The notes under the pieces were generated by a model. It saw nothing but the letters and a program-made list of their open reading frames with translations, ran no database searches and had not been told where the DNA came from. The position numbers and the translations under genes were made by a program. A stretch of 64,000 nt of DNA from Typha latifolia (lineage: Eukaryota > Streptophyta > Magnoliopsida > Poales > Typhaceae), in assembly GCA_019914945.1 (NCBI GenBank), contig CM034101.1, forward strand, positions 8,319,188-8,383,187, written 5' to 3'. Below, piece after piece: positions 11,064-21,755 of this stretch (position 1 is its first letter; each line of letters opens with the position of its first letter).

Positions 11064-11090
11064 GGACAAGGTTGCGGAAGCATGGTGGAT

Positions 11091-12070
11091 TGATACGATT
11101 CGGACTTCACCGACGTCGTCTCGAGCATGGATTCACTTTAGGAGTATTTTTATTTCATGTTTTAGTGTTTAATTTCCATTAAAATAAGTTTTCTGTAAGT
11201 CGCGTTCGAACGCGGGTGGAGTGAGTTCGAACGCGGTTTGTGAACGGGGTTGTGAATGTGGTGAAGAGAATGTACTGTGCGTTCGAACGCACTGTGAACG
11301 CCTGCATCGCGTTCGCAAATACTGACAGGCGCGTTCGATTGCGCGTTCGAACGCCTGCATTGCGTTCGCAAATCCAGAAGAGCGAACTCGGTGCGTTCGA
11401 ACGCGGTCGGGCGAGTTCGAATGCGATCTACGAAAATTGTGTTTTTAGGGTTAATTTGAGTTGTTGGTTAGCCTATAAAAGGATGTGGTAGGCAACCAAA
11501 TTGATTATTGATTATTGAGATTGAGTTTTGCCTTGCCTCCTTCGTCTTCTTCGTTCCCGTTCTCTCAATCCCCGGCGACGCTGCTTCAAACCTCCCTCGT
11601 CCGGCTAATCACCCTAGTCCCTTAGGGGTGGCCCTCTTCTCCCCCTTCGTCCAATCTATCCCACACTTGCCCTAATCCTTCCATCAACCACAACCCTTCC
11701 ACCATCACTTTTCACAAGTGCCACCACATTAACGCCGGTCCTCCACCAACCATCATTACCTAGGATCTCGTGCCTCCATCCACGAATCCAAAACAGAGCA
11801 TCCTGATGTTCGTCCACTAAACGGATGGTATCTCGAGATCCACTACTCCGATTCGCCTGAAACTTGATTTGTTGGAAAGATATTTTCTAGGGAGACAACA
11901 TATCAAAATTTCACATCGATCCAACGGCAGAATATTTCGGGATCTTATTTCAAAGTTTTGTGCCAGATCTAGTCTAGATCAAGAATTGGAAGAGATCAAC
12001 CCTTTACCAAAAAGGCGTGGTCGTATCAAGCTGGTATCAGAGCTCCATAGCCAGAGGTGTGATCGTATCA
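11091..12070 (+). repeat. Family A element, 3' LTR
   Basis: This 980-bp LTR begins TGATACGATTCGG after 'gcatggtggat' and ends GATCGTATCA. It is collinear with 6569-7561, with scattered substitutions and a short deletion in the palindrome array (11200-11435). Like the 5' LTR it includes a primer-binding-site copy (12032-12043) before its end. Family B LTR sequence begins directly at 12071. Confidence 0.88.
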
Positions 12071-12444
12071 TCAAGAGAGAAGATAGGAGGCAAGAAAATC
12101 AATAATCCAATAGCATAATGAAGTTGGCTGACATACACATATTTATAGAGGCTAGCCAACAAGTCCTAATACAATATGAAACCCTAGAGGATTCTCGTCG
12201 ATCACGTTCAAACGTGCCCGATCGCATTCGAACGCACCCAAAAAGCTCCATCTCTGTCTGTGCGAACGCGGTACAAACGTTCGAACGCACAATATGCATT
12301 CTCTGTATTTACGAACCTGATGTAGGCGTTTGCAAGAGCGTTCGAACACGACCCTTCCTGCATTCAAACACGACCTACAGGAATTTTATTTTAATGAAAA
12401 TAAATACCTAATATAAAAAGAAAAGATCATAACTAAATGTATCA
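12071..12444 (-). repeat. Family B LTR, right part
   Basis: It matches the right half of the B LTRs at 27000-27393 and 60180-60446: 'gagaagataggaggcaag', then the GTTCGAAC array (about 12205-12375), then 'attttattttaatgaaaataaata', ending ATGTATCA. The left half is missing, replaced by the family A element. Confidence 0.78.
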
Positions 12445-13285
12445 GATCTCCCCTTGGGCTAAGGTTAGATCTATCCTTTTTTCAGATCTGGATAAGATCT
12501 GGCACAAAACTCTGGAAAAGTAGTCTGAAAATTCTTGCTATTGGATCGATGTGAAACTTTGATATGTTGTAGCCTTAGAAAAGAGCTTTCTAACCAATCT
12601 AATTTTAGAAAAATCGGACAGTGGAATCTCGAGATATCGTCCAAGAAGTAGACGAATGCTAAGGAGTCTCTCTATGGATCCGTGAATGGAGGCATGAGAT
12701 CCTAGGTTATGATGGATGGTGGTAGACCGGCGGTAATGGGGTGGCACCAGTGAGTGAGTGGTGGTGGAAGGATTATGGATGATGGAAGAGGTTAGGGCAA
12801 GGTAATAGATAGATTGGAAGAAGGGGGAGGAGTAGGCCGCCCCTAAGGGACTAGGGTGAGTGGCCGATCGAGGGAGGCTAGAAGCGGCAACGCCGGAGAA
12901 TGAGAGAACAGGAGATAAGAAGAAGAAGAAGACTAGGGCAAACCTCAAATCATTCAATAATCACTCTTTGGTTGCTATCCACACCTTTAGAGGCTAACCA
13001 AACAATTCAAAAATGACTATTATTAACCATAGAAATAGTGGATTTTTGCTAACCACGTTCGAACGCGCTCGCATTCGAACACACATTTTGTATTCTCTGT
13101 ATTTGCGAACCTGAACGCACCCCACCTGCGTTCGAACGCAACATACAGAAAATCTTTTATTTCTTGAAATAAATACTAAAACAGGAATAAAAGATACCCC
13201 TAAAGTGTATCATGCTCGAGATGACCTCGGTGAAGTCCGAATCGTATCAATCCACCATGCTTCCGCAACCTTGTCCTCAAGGTGA
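12445..13285 (-). repeat. A2 LTR plus a short internal stub
   Basis: This is an A2-subtype LTR on the minus strand, from 'gatctccccttggg' (its first few bases merged with the B LTR end) to ATCGTATCA at 13249. About 36 bp of the element's 3' internal end follow ('atccaccatgcttccgc', 'cttgtcctcaagg'), including the complement of the polypurine tract. A weak palindrome array lies at 13050-13140. It contains no primer-binding-site copy, unlike subtypes A and A3. Confidence 0.75.
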
Positions 13286-14794
13286 CTCGAGTCAAATTTG
13301 CTGTGTTCGGTGGGTCTTCCTTAGTTGAGCTTGGATACTTGTACTCCTATTGACCCAAGGTGGGATTCGGGTCCGTGTACATTGAGTCCACTTGGTCTTA
13401 GGTGGTCGAACGAATTGACTCAATGTTAGTTCAGCTATAGAAATCCGGTGCATCCGATTACGCTCGGGAGGTCGAGTTAGATGTAGTTAGTGGATTCTAA
13501 TTAGGTCCACCTAGTAACTCGAGTTAGGTTCAACCAGCCGAACTGACTGTTGGTTGTGCTCATAATCGTTCTGCCCACTCCATGGATTATGATTCAAGCC
13601 AAATGTGTCATAGTATAAGCAAACTCAACTTAAGTCAAGTAGACAGTTTCTAATCAGGTCCCTTGTTTTACTTAATTGAGCCCCCAAATCTAGAGATGAC
13701 TCACACTTGACTTTACCCCTTTGGCTCTTAGGTCCAACCTAGCTCATGTCTAGCAATTCAACTAGGTCAAGCCTAACCATGTAGCCATCTTGAAATTCTA
13801 ACCACTTATGGTTTTCAAAAAAAAATTAAAATCCCTAATATTTCTCCCATAATTCCCTCTCCATCATTCATTGCCATAGGAGTTGCCTTGGCACGTGGCA
13901 GCCATAGCTGAGCAGTGACCACCTCCGGTAGTTGCTTTAGCAGGGTTCCCGGCAAGTGTGGCGTAGTCGGCAACGATGGAAGGCCAAAGTTGGCCAAAAA
14001 AACTAAAATATTCATCTCCTTCTTCTCTATCCCATCGCAGCCACGGCAAGGAGCCTTCGGCTGTTTGGAATATGAAAATAGCTGCCGGTGAGGTCCCTCT
14101 TTGGGTGGCAGCGGTTGACTGCTGTGGAAGGCTGAGGTTGACAAAAACTAAATCTTCATCTCCTTCTTCTTCATTTAGTCACAGCCATGGCAGGAAGCTT
14201 TCGGCCATCTGGGTGAGAAAAGTAGCAACCACAAGGTCTTTACAGGGCTGTCAGCGGCCAGTGTTGCCATGGGTGGAAGATTGCAGCCTTCTCCTTCGAG
14301 TTGTAGCTCGGTGGGGAGCTGCAACATCATCGCTGGTGACGATGCTGTCGCGGTCGACTGTCGATTGACCGAGGAGAATGGTGGAAGGTCGCTGGAGGCC
14401 ATACGCGATTTCTTCCTGGTTGCTGACTCGTCGTGGTTGCAAAGGGAGGTGGTGTAAGGCAGCCCAAGTGTATGAACTCGCGATTCCGGATCATCTCCCT
14501 CACCATTGATGAGGATTCCTAATAAGGGATATCCAGAGACCATGCATGGTCTTCCACCATTCAACAGTGGTTCGCACGGTTGTCGACTCGTCGAAGAACT
14601 CTGTTCTGACGTCGAAGAACTCTATTTTGACGTCGAAAGAACCTTTCCAACTGTCGAGCTTGCCAGAGGAAACTGCTGCCTTGAAGCCGGACTCTTCATT
14701 ATTTCTACAGGGATCGGGAAGTTTGCGGCTAGCCTTTCATAGTTTGTTGGTGAGGTCTCTAATGCATGGGAAGATGTGGAGGTTCCGAGGGCTG
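13286..14794. other. Unclassified DNA, no supported gene
   Basis: I recognise nothing coding here. Open frames exist on both strands at 13815-14740, but none shows a family motif and they overlap one another. There is an imperfect internal duplication: 'aaaaactaaa', 'tcatctccttcttct' and 'cacggcaagga' at about 13995-14055 recur as a diverged copy at about 14140-14200. It is probably part of an element family not otherwise present in this window. Confidence 0.4.
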
Positions 14795-15518
14795 TGATAA
14801 GTTCTGGAACCGAAGAGAGGCTACACAACTATTCCTTCAAGATCTGAATGTATTATAGAAATCAGTCCGCGCAACCGTGGGAACATATTTGTTAGATATT
14901 CTCTAGTAGTCATAAAATTACGAAACTAATTGGTTTAGATCCATAACTTTTTGATCTACAACTTTTATATTTATGTCCTTCCTATATTCGAACTGTAGCA
15001 TAGACAAAAACACAGAATAATATGGGTGATGGTGGTGGTGAAGGGTGGAGTGAATGTTAGGGTTGTGGATGGATATGGAGATGAAGGTGGATTGTGGAAG
15101 TGGTTAAAAAATATAGACGAAGAGAACGAAGTGGTCAAGATCCCAAAGAGGAGGGGCGGCTCGACAGTCGAGGAAGATTAGAAGTTAGGAGAAGCCTTGC
15201 CAATGGTAGAGGTAGAAGGTTGGTGAAGAGGGAGGAGGGAGAGGAGGGAGAAGTCTAGAGAGAAGATAAGAGACAAGAAATCAATAATCCAATTGCATGA
15301 TGAATTTGGCTACCATCGATATATATATAGAGGCTAGTCAACAGGTCTTAAAACAATATGAAACTCTGATTCTAGAGGATTCTCGTCGATCGCGTTCGAA
15401 CGCGCCCAATCGTGTTCGAACGCGATCCCTCCTGCGTTCGAATGCAACCTACAGGAATTTTATTTTAATGAAAATAAATACCTAATGCAATAAGAAAAAA
15501 TCTTATCTAAGTGTATCA
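14795..15518 (-). repeat. Family B element 2, 3' LTR
   Basis: The 724-bp LTR runs from TGATAAGTTCTGG to GTGTATCA. Its partner is 26573-27393. The palindrome array is at about 15390-15450. The 5 bases to the left ('ggctg') and the 5 bases after the partner LTR ('gtctg', 27394-27398) match at four of five positions, consistent with an aged target duplication for the whole 12.6-kb nested element. Confidence 0.8.
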
Positions 15519-16042
15519 ACCCACCACGCTTCCCCCCACCTTGCCCTGAAGGTTAAAAGTCGAGTGAAAAAACCCCTAGACACACGTATATATCTAAATA
15601 CTAGGCAATGATATCACTCGTTCGCTTAAGTAAAAGTCCGTAGAAATATTAAGAACGAAAGTAGAGATGAACGCTAAGATTTTAACGTGGAAAAACCCAA
15701 ACGGGAAAAAACCACGGATCCAAACTCGAATCAAAACCAATCACTAGAATAGTAGCAGTTACAAGACTGACTCTCAAAACAACCCGTCGATCCAAACGAC
15801 TTTGTTCCTCTCAGTCTTGCTCGCTAGAACCCACGATTCACCGCTTCTCGTGATTGAAGTCCAATCTCAGTAACCCTCGAGATTGATCTTTCGTCTAGAT
15901 AGCCCTTAAGACGAAAGATTAAGATTTGTAGATGAGTGGAACCTTGTTAGTTGAAGAACCGATGTAGCCTCAAAAAGTCTCTTTCAATAATGCTTCTTCA
16001 ACTACCCTAGAGATAGGGTTTCACAATCCTTATATATGATCT

Positions 16043-16350
16043 CCAAGATAGAGCCAAATCCAAATCTTATCCGTACTCAGGAAAGTAGAAGATAGAACCA
16101 AATCCTAATCTTATCCGTACTCACGAAAGTACAAGATATAGCCAAATCTAAATCTTATCCGTACTCACGATCTTCAAGATATAGCCAAATCCAAATCTTA
16201 TCCATACTCACGAAAGTACAAGATATAGCCAAATCTAAATCTTATCCGTACTCACGATCTTCAAGATAGAGCCAAATCCGAATCTTATCCGTACTCACGA
16301 TCTTCAAGATAGAGCCAAATCCGAGTCTTATCCGTACTCACGAAAGTCCA
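16043..16350. repeat. Tandem repeat, about seven 43-44-bp units
   Basis: Inside the solo copia LTR, units of the form 'gatagagccaaatcc', 'aatcttatccgtactcacg', 'aaagtacaa' repeat about seven times with small changes. Two tail versions ('aaagtacaa' and 'atcttcaa') alternate. The copia LTR at 49059-49950 has only one unit, around 49430-49480. Confidence 0.85.
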
Positions 16351-16369
16351 ATATTCTTAAACTTTGTTG

Positions 16370-16720
16370 GTGCGTTCGAACGGGCTCGAGTGCATTCGAA
16401 CGCGACAGCTTGAATTCTTCAGGATGCGTTCGAATGCGTTTGTGAACGCAGCTCTCGGTCTGTGTGAACGCAGTACCCGGGTTCAAACACATTTGTGAAC
16501 GCGGCTCTCTATCTGTGTGAACGCAGATTTCGCGTTCGAACGCATTTGTGAACGCGGCTCTCTATCTGTGTGAACGTAGATTTCGCGTTCGAACTCGTTT
16601 GTGAACGCACCGCGTTCGAACGCGTTTGTGAACGCGGCTCTTTGTTTGTGTGAACGCAGATTTCGTGTTCGAACTCGTTTGTGAACGCACCGCGTTCGAA
16701 CGCGTTTGTGAACGCGGTGT
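16370..16720. repeat. GTTCGAAC palindrome array in copia LTR
   Basis: Full palindromes (GCGTTCGAACGC or one-base variants) alternate with half sites of the form TGTGAACGC, in repeating blocks containing 'ggctctctatctgtgtgaac'. The same array, reverse-complemented and shorter, is at 49115-49410. Arg-rich open frames over this stretch are a by-product of the repeat and are not genes. Confidence 0.85.
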
Positions 16721-16861
16721 GAACTCGAAGGCTTTTCTCCAATAATCTTGCAATTCTTCAAACCAGAGATATTCTAGACTTGTGTAAAGCTCATATACAT
16801 GAAAAAATATACTTAGAATATTTTGTACACAATTGCCAACAAATAAAAACCTAACATCGAG

Positions 16862-17203
16862 GAAACGCTCTAAGATATCAGTCTCCAACTCCCATGTCGC
16901 CTCATCAGATGGCTTGCCAAGCCACTCAACTAGAATCTCCATCTCCAATCTGGTACCATGTTGTCGTCGGTGTCTAGCAGATACTCAAACTAGCTCTACG
17001 ATCTCTATCTCCTCTAATAGCTTCGGTAGAACTGATCCAACAATCTCATGATCTCCAATGCGCTCTCTCAACAATGAAACATGAAAGATAGGATGCACTC
17101 TCGTCCCCTCCGACAGCTCCAAACGATATGCAACCGGACCAATACGCTCCAACACCCGAAATGGACTAAAGTAGTGATATGCTATCTTTGGGTTACGCAT
17201 CAA
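16862..17203 (-). pseudogene. Family B element 2 chromodomain and integrase tail
   Basis: Read on the minus strand, the integrase C-terminal block (R-V-L-E-R-I-G-P-V-A-Y-R, then V-H-P-I-F-H-V-S-L-L) leads to the chromodomain (V-E-W-L-G-K-P-S-D-E-A-T-W-E-L-E near 16930-16880). Aromatic residues typical of the histone-tail cage can be recognised. This domain marks the element as a chromovirus. A stop or frame break separates the two blocks. Confidence 0.82.
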
Positions 17204-18240
17204 GACCTAAGGTCACTGTCAATAAGGCTGCACCCTCACAAACACCCAATTGTCGATGTCAAACTCTTGCTCCCTATGGTTACGATCATAAACTTGCTTC
17301 ATGCTGTTTTGAGCAAGTTTAAGATAAGCACGCAACCTCCTCAATGTGGCGTCTCTATCTATCAAAGCTAAGTCCACCTCCGTTCGATCTGTAGATGCCA
17401 CTAGATCATAAGCGCGTAACGTCATAGCTGTGCGTCCATACATCACCTCAAATGGAGTCATGCCAATGTTGCTATGGTAGGCGGTGCTGTAGAACCACTC
17501 CGCCCATGGTAGGAACTCCAACCATCGTCTGGACATCTCTCCAACAAAGCACTTCAAGTACTGCTCAATGCCTCGATTGACCACTTCGATTTGGCCATCT
17601 GTCTGCGAATGGTAGGCCGAACTGAAGTTCAATCGAGTCCCCTACAATCTGAAAAACTCAATCCAAAAGTCACTCATAAATATACAATCACGATTCGAGA
17701 CAATCGTTCATGGCATACCATGTAATCGAGCAACATGTCTAACAAAAATTTCAGCAACCGACTTCGCTGAAAACAGATGTAACAATGCCGAAAAGTGTGC
17801 ATACTTACTCAATCTGTCAACCACCATAAAGATAACAAAATACCCACATATCAGCAGAAGACCCTCTATGAAATGCATAGAAATGTCTTTCCAAACACGG
17901 TCCTATATGGGTAAAGGCTAAAGTAATCCGGCCAATTTCAATATGGTTACCTTAGCCCTTTGACAGACTTCGCAAGAACGGACAAAACTCCTCACATCCC
18001 ATCTCAATCCTGGCCACGTGCAACTCTAAGATATCCTCCTATATGTCCTCAAGACATCCTCATGACCAGCCTCTGGAGTATGGTGGAAGTGCTCCAACAA
18101 TTTCTGCCGCAATCCATCATTTGCGGGCACTCAAATGCATCCGTGGTCCAGCAGCAACTCGCCTCGATTTTCCAACCCTGGATGGCGCTCCGGATCATCC
18201 ATCACCTACTGCAACAATCTCAAAATATTTAAATTAGATG
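17204..18240 (-). pseudogene. Family B element 2 integrase, broken
   Basis: The clearest part is 17632-17219 (minus): F-S-S-A-Y-H-S-Q-T-D-G-Q-I-E-V-V-N-R carries the catalytic glutamate, followed by the G-M-T-P-F-E block and a basic C-terminal region (Y-D-R-N-H-R-E). Upstream (17650-17950) the catalytic core and a D-R-L-S-K-Y-A-H-F-type motif appear in several frames. The zinc-binding region lies around 17950-18050. The gene is not translatable because of several stops and shifts. Confidence 0.82.
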
Positions 18241-19034
18241 TACATGCATACCTCAGCTCGTCAAGGAAGGGAAAGGTAGGAGATGAATAGGCTTCAAGCT
18301 CAACTGTATTGGGTTGGCGCGATAGTGCATCCGCTGCTCTATTTTCCATTCCCTTCTTATATTAGATTTCATAATCAAATCCCAACAATTTTGTGACCCA
18401 TCGCTGTTATGCCGGAGTGTGTATGCGCTGTCCCATAAAGTATGGAAGGCTCCTTTGATCGGTTCGGATAATGAATCATATACCAATCAATTAAGGCCTC
18501 CACTTTGTCACCGCATACAGAATTGCCAACATCTCTCTCATAAGTCGCTAATTGCTGAAATTTTTGTGACAAAGCCTTACTAAGAAAGGCTATGGGACAT
18601 CCTCGTTGCATAAGTACAGCTTCTATGCCAACACCTGACGCATCACATTCGACAATGAACTCTTTGGTGAAGTCCGGTGGCGCTAGAACGGGTGCCGTCG
18701 TCATTGTTATTTTTAGTTTTTTAAAGGTTAAAGTGGCTTCATCCATCCGTCTAAAAGAGTCATTCTTTAACAAGAAAGTGAGAGGATCAATGATCTTGCC
18801 ATATTCGGCGATAACGCGTCGATAATATCCGATCAGCCCCAAAAATCCTCTCAATCCGGTGGTAGTAGTAGGAATAGGCCAAGCGGTCATACATGCAACC
18901 TTTTGAGGATCTGCCGCTACACCATCCGTTGAAATAATGTGGCCTAAATACTTCACTTGTGGTACTCCAAATAGGCACTTGGACTTTTTGATCTTTAGTT
19001 GGTTTTGCTTCAATAAATTCAGCACGCCCTCCAA
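18241..19034 (-). pseudogene. Family B element 2 RT thumb and RNase H
   Basis: The minus-strand frame from 19034 down to 18375 starts within the thumb (K-K-S-K-C-L-F-G-V, Y-L-G-H-I-I), then R-G-F-L-G-L-I-G-Y-Y-R-R and RNase H with V-E-C-D-A-S-G. The frame breaks near Y-E-R-D (18540) before the remaining acidic residues. The piece 18486-18253 covers the linker after RNase H, ending L-P-F-P-S-L-T-S as in other B copies. Confidence 0.85.
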
Positions 19035-19827
19035 ATGCCGCTAATACTCTAATTCAGTCCTACTATAAACCAAAATCTCGTCAAAAAATACCAAGACATA
19101 CCTTCGCAAGAGAGGTTGAATATATCATTCATGATGCCTTGATAGGTAGTTGGAGCATTGGTGTGACCAAAAGGCATCACTCGGAACTCGTAATGCTCGT
19201 TTGGAATCCGAAATGCAATTTTGTGCACATTCGCCGGGTGAACTCTAATTTGATGATACTCGACCCTCAAGTCAAGCTTGTTGAATATAGTCACCCCTGC
19301 AAGATCATCCAGCAACTCCTCGATAATCGGAATGGGAACGGTCCTTGACGATAATAGCATTTAGTGCCCGATAGTCAACACAAAAATGTCATGTCCCATC
19401 ATTTTTTTGCACTAATAGTAAGGGAGATGAATATGAGCTATGACTTGGTTGAATGAGACCTTGCTCCAACATCTCGGCTACCATCTTTGAGATAACTTCT
19501 TTTTACACATATGGATACCGATATGGCCTCATGGTCTGTCGCTATCCTTAGTGGCAACTCATGTGGCTTCTCAAACAGTCCATAAAAGTTATCTAATAAA
19601 TTAGACAATTCAATGGTAGTACCTGAACTCATTTGACGCTCATCTCCTGCTGGTCCTAACTGAAAAAGATAGACCAAGTCATACACACAAGGCAGCCCCA
19701 TCATAAGCTGCATTGCAGTAATCAGCGAAGACCAAATGCCTTCAAGCCACACATCTTTGTTTCCTTGTTTAAATTTTATCCACATTCTCCATAAATCAAA
19801 TATGACGGGTCCCAAACTCTGTAACAA
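19035..19827 (-). pseudogene. Family B element 2 RT palm and post-protease linker
   Basis: On the minus strand 19827-19438 encodes the linker after the protease (L-G-P-V-I-F-D-L, then G-N-K-D-V-W-L) and the start of RT. 19360-19049 encodes [19 protein letters not shown] and the region just before the catalytic aspartates, which lie across a frame break near 19100. Stops around 19370-19440 separate the two. Confidence 0.84.
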
Positions 19828-20424
19828 CTAAGCACCAAGGACAATGTCCACTCCTTGTAGCGCTAATGGATACAAGTTTATAATGATGTCATGTCCTTGT
19901 ACCCGTATACCGACCCGGCGACACAAGCTCTTCGCCTTAAGCTTCATGCCGTCTCTAATAGCAACGTCAAATCCCGTGGTCAGTTTGGCATCCAAACCCA
20001 ATCTCCTCACTAACCTCTCGTCTAGAAAGTTGTGTGTACTCCCCGAATTGATGAGGATGTGCACACAATGCTTTCTAACGAGGTTGTCTACTCTTAACGT
20101 CCTCGGCGCAGAAGTACCCGAATATGCATGCATCGATATTTCAGCTTGGATATCTTCCTCCACACCCTCCTCAATGGTCTCCTCATGAACCTCCTCAGGA
20201 CACTCTCCATCATCAATAACCTCATCATCCTCCTCAAGATCATCTATAAGTATCACACTCCCGATCAATTTAGAACACCGATGACCGAGGGTGAAATGCT
20301 CATCACATCGAAAGCAAAGGCCCTTTGCTCTTCGCTCCTCCACCTGGGCAGGTGTGTGAGTTCGAACTGGGGGTCTTGTGCCTCCTCTAACATCAAAAGG
20401 TCTCAAAGGTGGTCATGGTCTAGT
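19828..20424 (-). pseudogene. Family B element 2 zinc knuckle and aspartic protease
   Basis: A continuous minus-strand frame of 192 codons holds the gag zinc knuckle (C-F-R-C-D-E-H-F, G-H-R-C) near its start, an acidic linker, then protease with I-L-I-N-S-G-S-T-H-N-F. The catalytic Asp is replaced by Asn (D-S-G to N-S-G), so the enzyme should be inactive. It ends with D-I-V-L-G-A. Just upstream, the TGTAAC copy 2 insertion (20425) splits gag from this part. Confidence 0.86.
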
Positions 20425-20777
20425 TGTAACGCCCCCGCCCGGCACGGGCACGTGCACGCCCACGCGACCACACGGCATGCGCGGTGCACGCGACAAGTCA
20501 AGTGGGGGGGCCGCCACACACAGATACTCTCCTGTGCATATATAATCATGACATCATCAAATAAAACCTGCTAACTTATCCATGATCACATAATCCATCA
20601 CCAGATAAATCATACTATTAACCAAATAAACCTATTAATATATGAATATCCCAGTCCACAATAATATACCTAAACAATTATATAATCTAGTAGGACCCAC
20701 ATAGGCCACAACAAACTATCAAGATACAACTAAAATAACTAATACAACAGTACGCCATGATTCGACCTGTATCATAC

Positions 20778-21755
20778 TGATACGATCACGCCTCTGGCTA
20801 TGGAGCTCTGATACCAGCTTGATACGATCTCGCCTGTTTGGTGAAGGGTCGATCTCTTCCAATTCTTGATTTGGACTAGATCTGGCACGGAATTTTGAAA
20901 TAAGATCTCGAAATATGTCACCATCGGATCAACGTGAAACACTGATATGTTGTAGCCCCAGAAAAGAGCTTTCCAACAAATCTAGTTGTAGGCAAATCGG
21001 ATGTGGGGATCTCGAGATATCGTCTAATTTGTGGAAAAAGGTCAGATGGTCTATTTTGGATCCGTGGATGGAGGCACGTGATCCTAGGTAATGGTGGTTG
21101 TAGGTAGACCGGCGTTAATGTGGTGGCACCAGTGAAAAGTGATGGTAGAAGGGTTGTGGTTGATGGAAGGATTAGGGCAAGTGTTGGATAGATTGGACGA
21201 AGGGGGAGAAGAGGGCCACCCCTAAGGGACTAGGGTGATTAGCCGGACGAGGGAGGTTAGAAGCGGCGTCGCCGGGGATTGAGAGAACGGGAGCGAAGAA
21301 GATGAAGGAGGCAAGGAAAAACTCAATCTCAATAATCAACAATAATTTTGGTTGCCATACACACCCTTTTATAGGCTAACCAACAACTCAAATTAACCCT
21401 AAAACACAATTTTTGCCAACCGCGTTCGAACTCGCCCGACCGCGTTTGAACGCACTGAGTTCGCTCTTCTGGATTTGCGAACGCGATGCAGGCGTTCGAA
21501 CGCGCGATCGAACGCGCCTGTCGGTATTTGCGAACACGATGCAGGCGTTCACAGTGCGTTCGAACGCATAGTACATTCTCTTCACCACGTTCACAACCCC
21601 GTTCACAAACCGCGTTCGAACTCACTCCACCCGTGTTCGAACGTGACTTACAGAAAACTTATTTTAATGAAAATTAAACACTAAAACATGAAACAAAAAC
21701 ACTCCTAAAGTGAATCCATGCTCGAGAAGACGTCGGTGAAGTCCGAATCGTATCA
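20778..21755 (-). mobile_element. Solo family A LTR nested in TGTAAC copy 2
   Basis: TGATACGATCACG...GAATCGTATCA is flanked by the perfect 5-bp duplication CATAC (20773-20777 and 21756-21760). It is 978 bp, collinear with the reverse complement of 11091-12070. The palindrome array is at about 21420-21645. A primer-binding-site copy (complement of TGGTATCAGAGC at 20805-20816) lies inside the LTR, 27 bp from its end. The target duplication proves it belongs to the LTR. Confidence 0.92.

Larger units (their letters stand above)
15565..16856 (-). mobile_element. Solo copia (SIRE-like) LTR inserted in family B element 2
   Basis: The element starts TGAAAAAACCCC and ends AAACCTAACA, flanked by the 5-bp duplication TCGAG (15560-15564 and 16857-16861), which fixes both ends. 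Its reverse complement matches the copia 5' LTR at 49059-49950, including 'gtgtctagg', 'cggacttttacttaagcga' and the array. It is 1292 bp with no internal coding region, hence a solo LTR left by recombination. It interrupts the B element just upstream of the chromodomain. Confidence 0.88.

Noticed and set aside
6569..12070. Perfect target duplication for the family A element
   Set aside because: The flanks 'ggaag' and 'tcaag' share only three bases, and the right flank is a different element from the left, so no duplication is claimed.
13815..14564. Overlapping 109-130-codon frames as host exons
   Set aside because: No recognisable domain, frames on both strands of equal quality, and no splice-consistent extension.
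16370..16720. Regularly spaced short palindromes suggesting a CRISPR-like array
   Set aside because: This is plant nuclear DNA. The spacers are themselves repeats, and the array lies inside an LTR with matching copies elsewhere in the window.
16483..16948. Arg/Thr-rich open frames in several frames (also at 6640, 11162, 21329, 49073)
   Set aside because: They arise from the GTTCGAAC array, which lacks stops in most frames. The overlapping frames on both strands share the same low-complexity composition.
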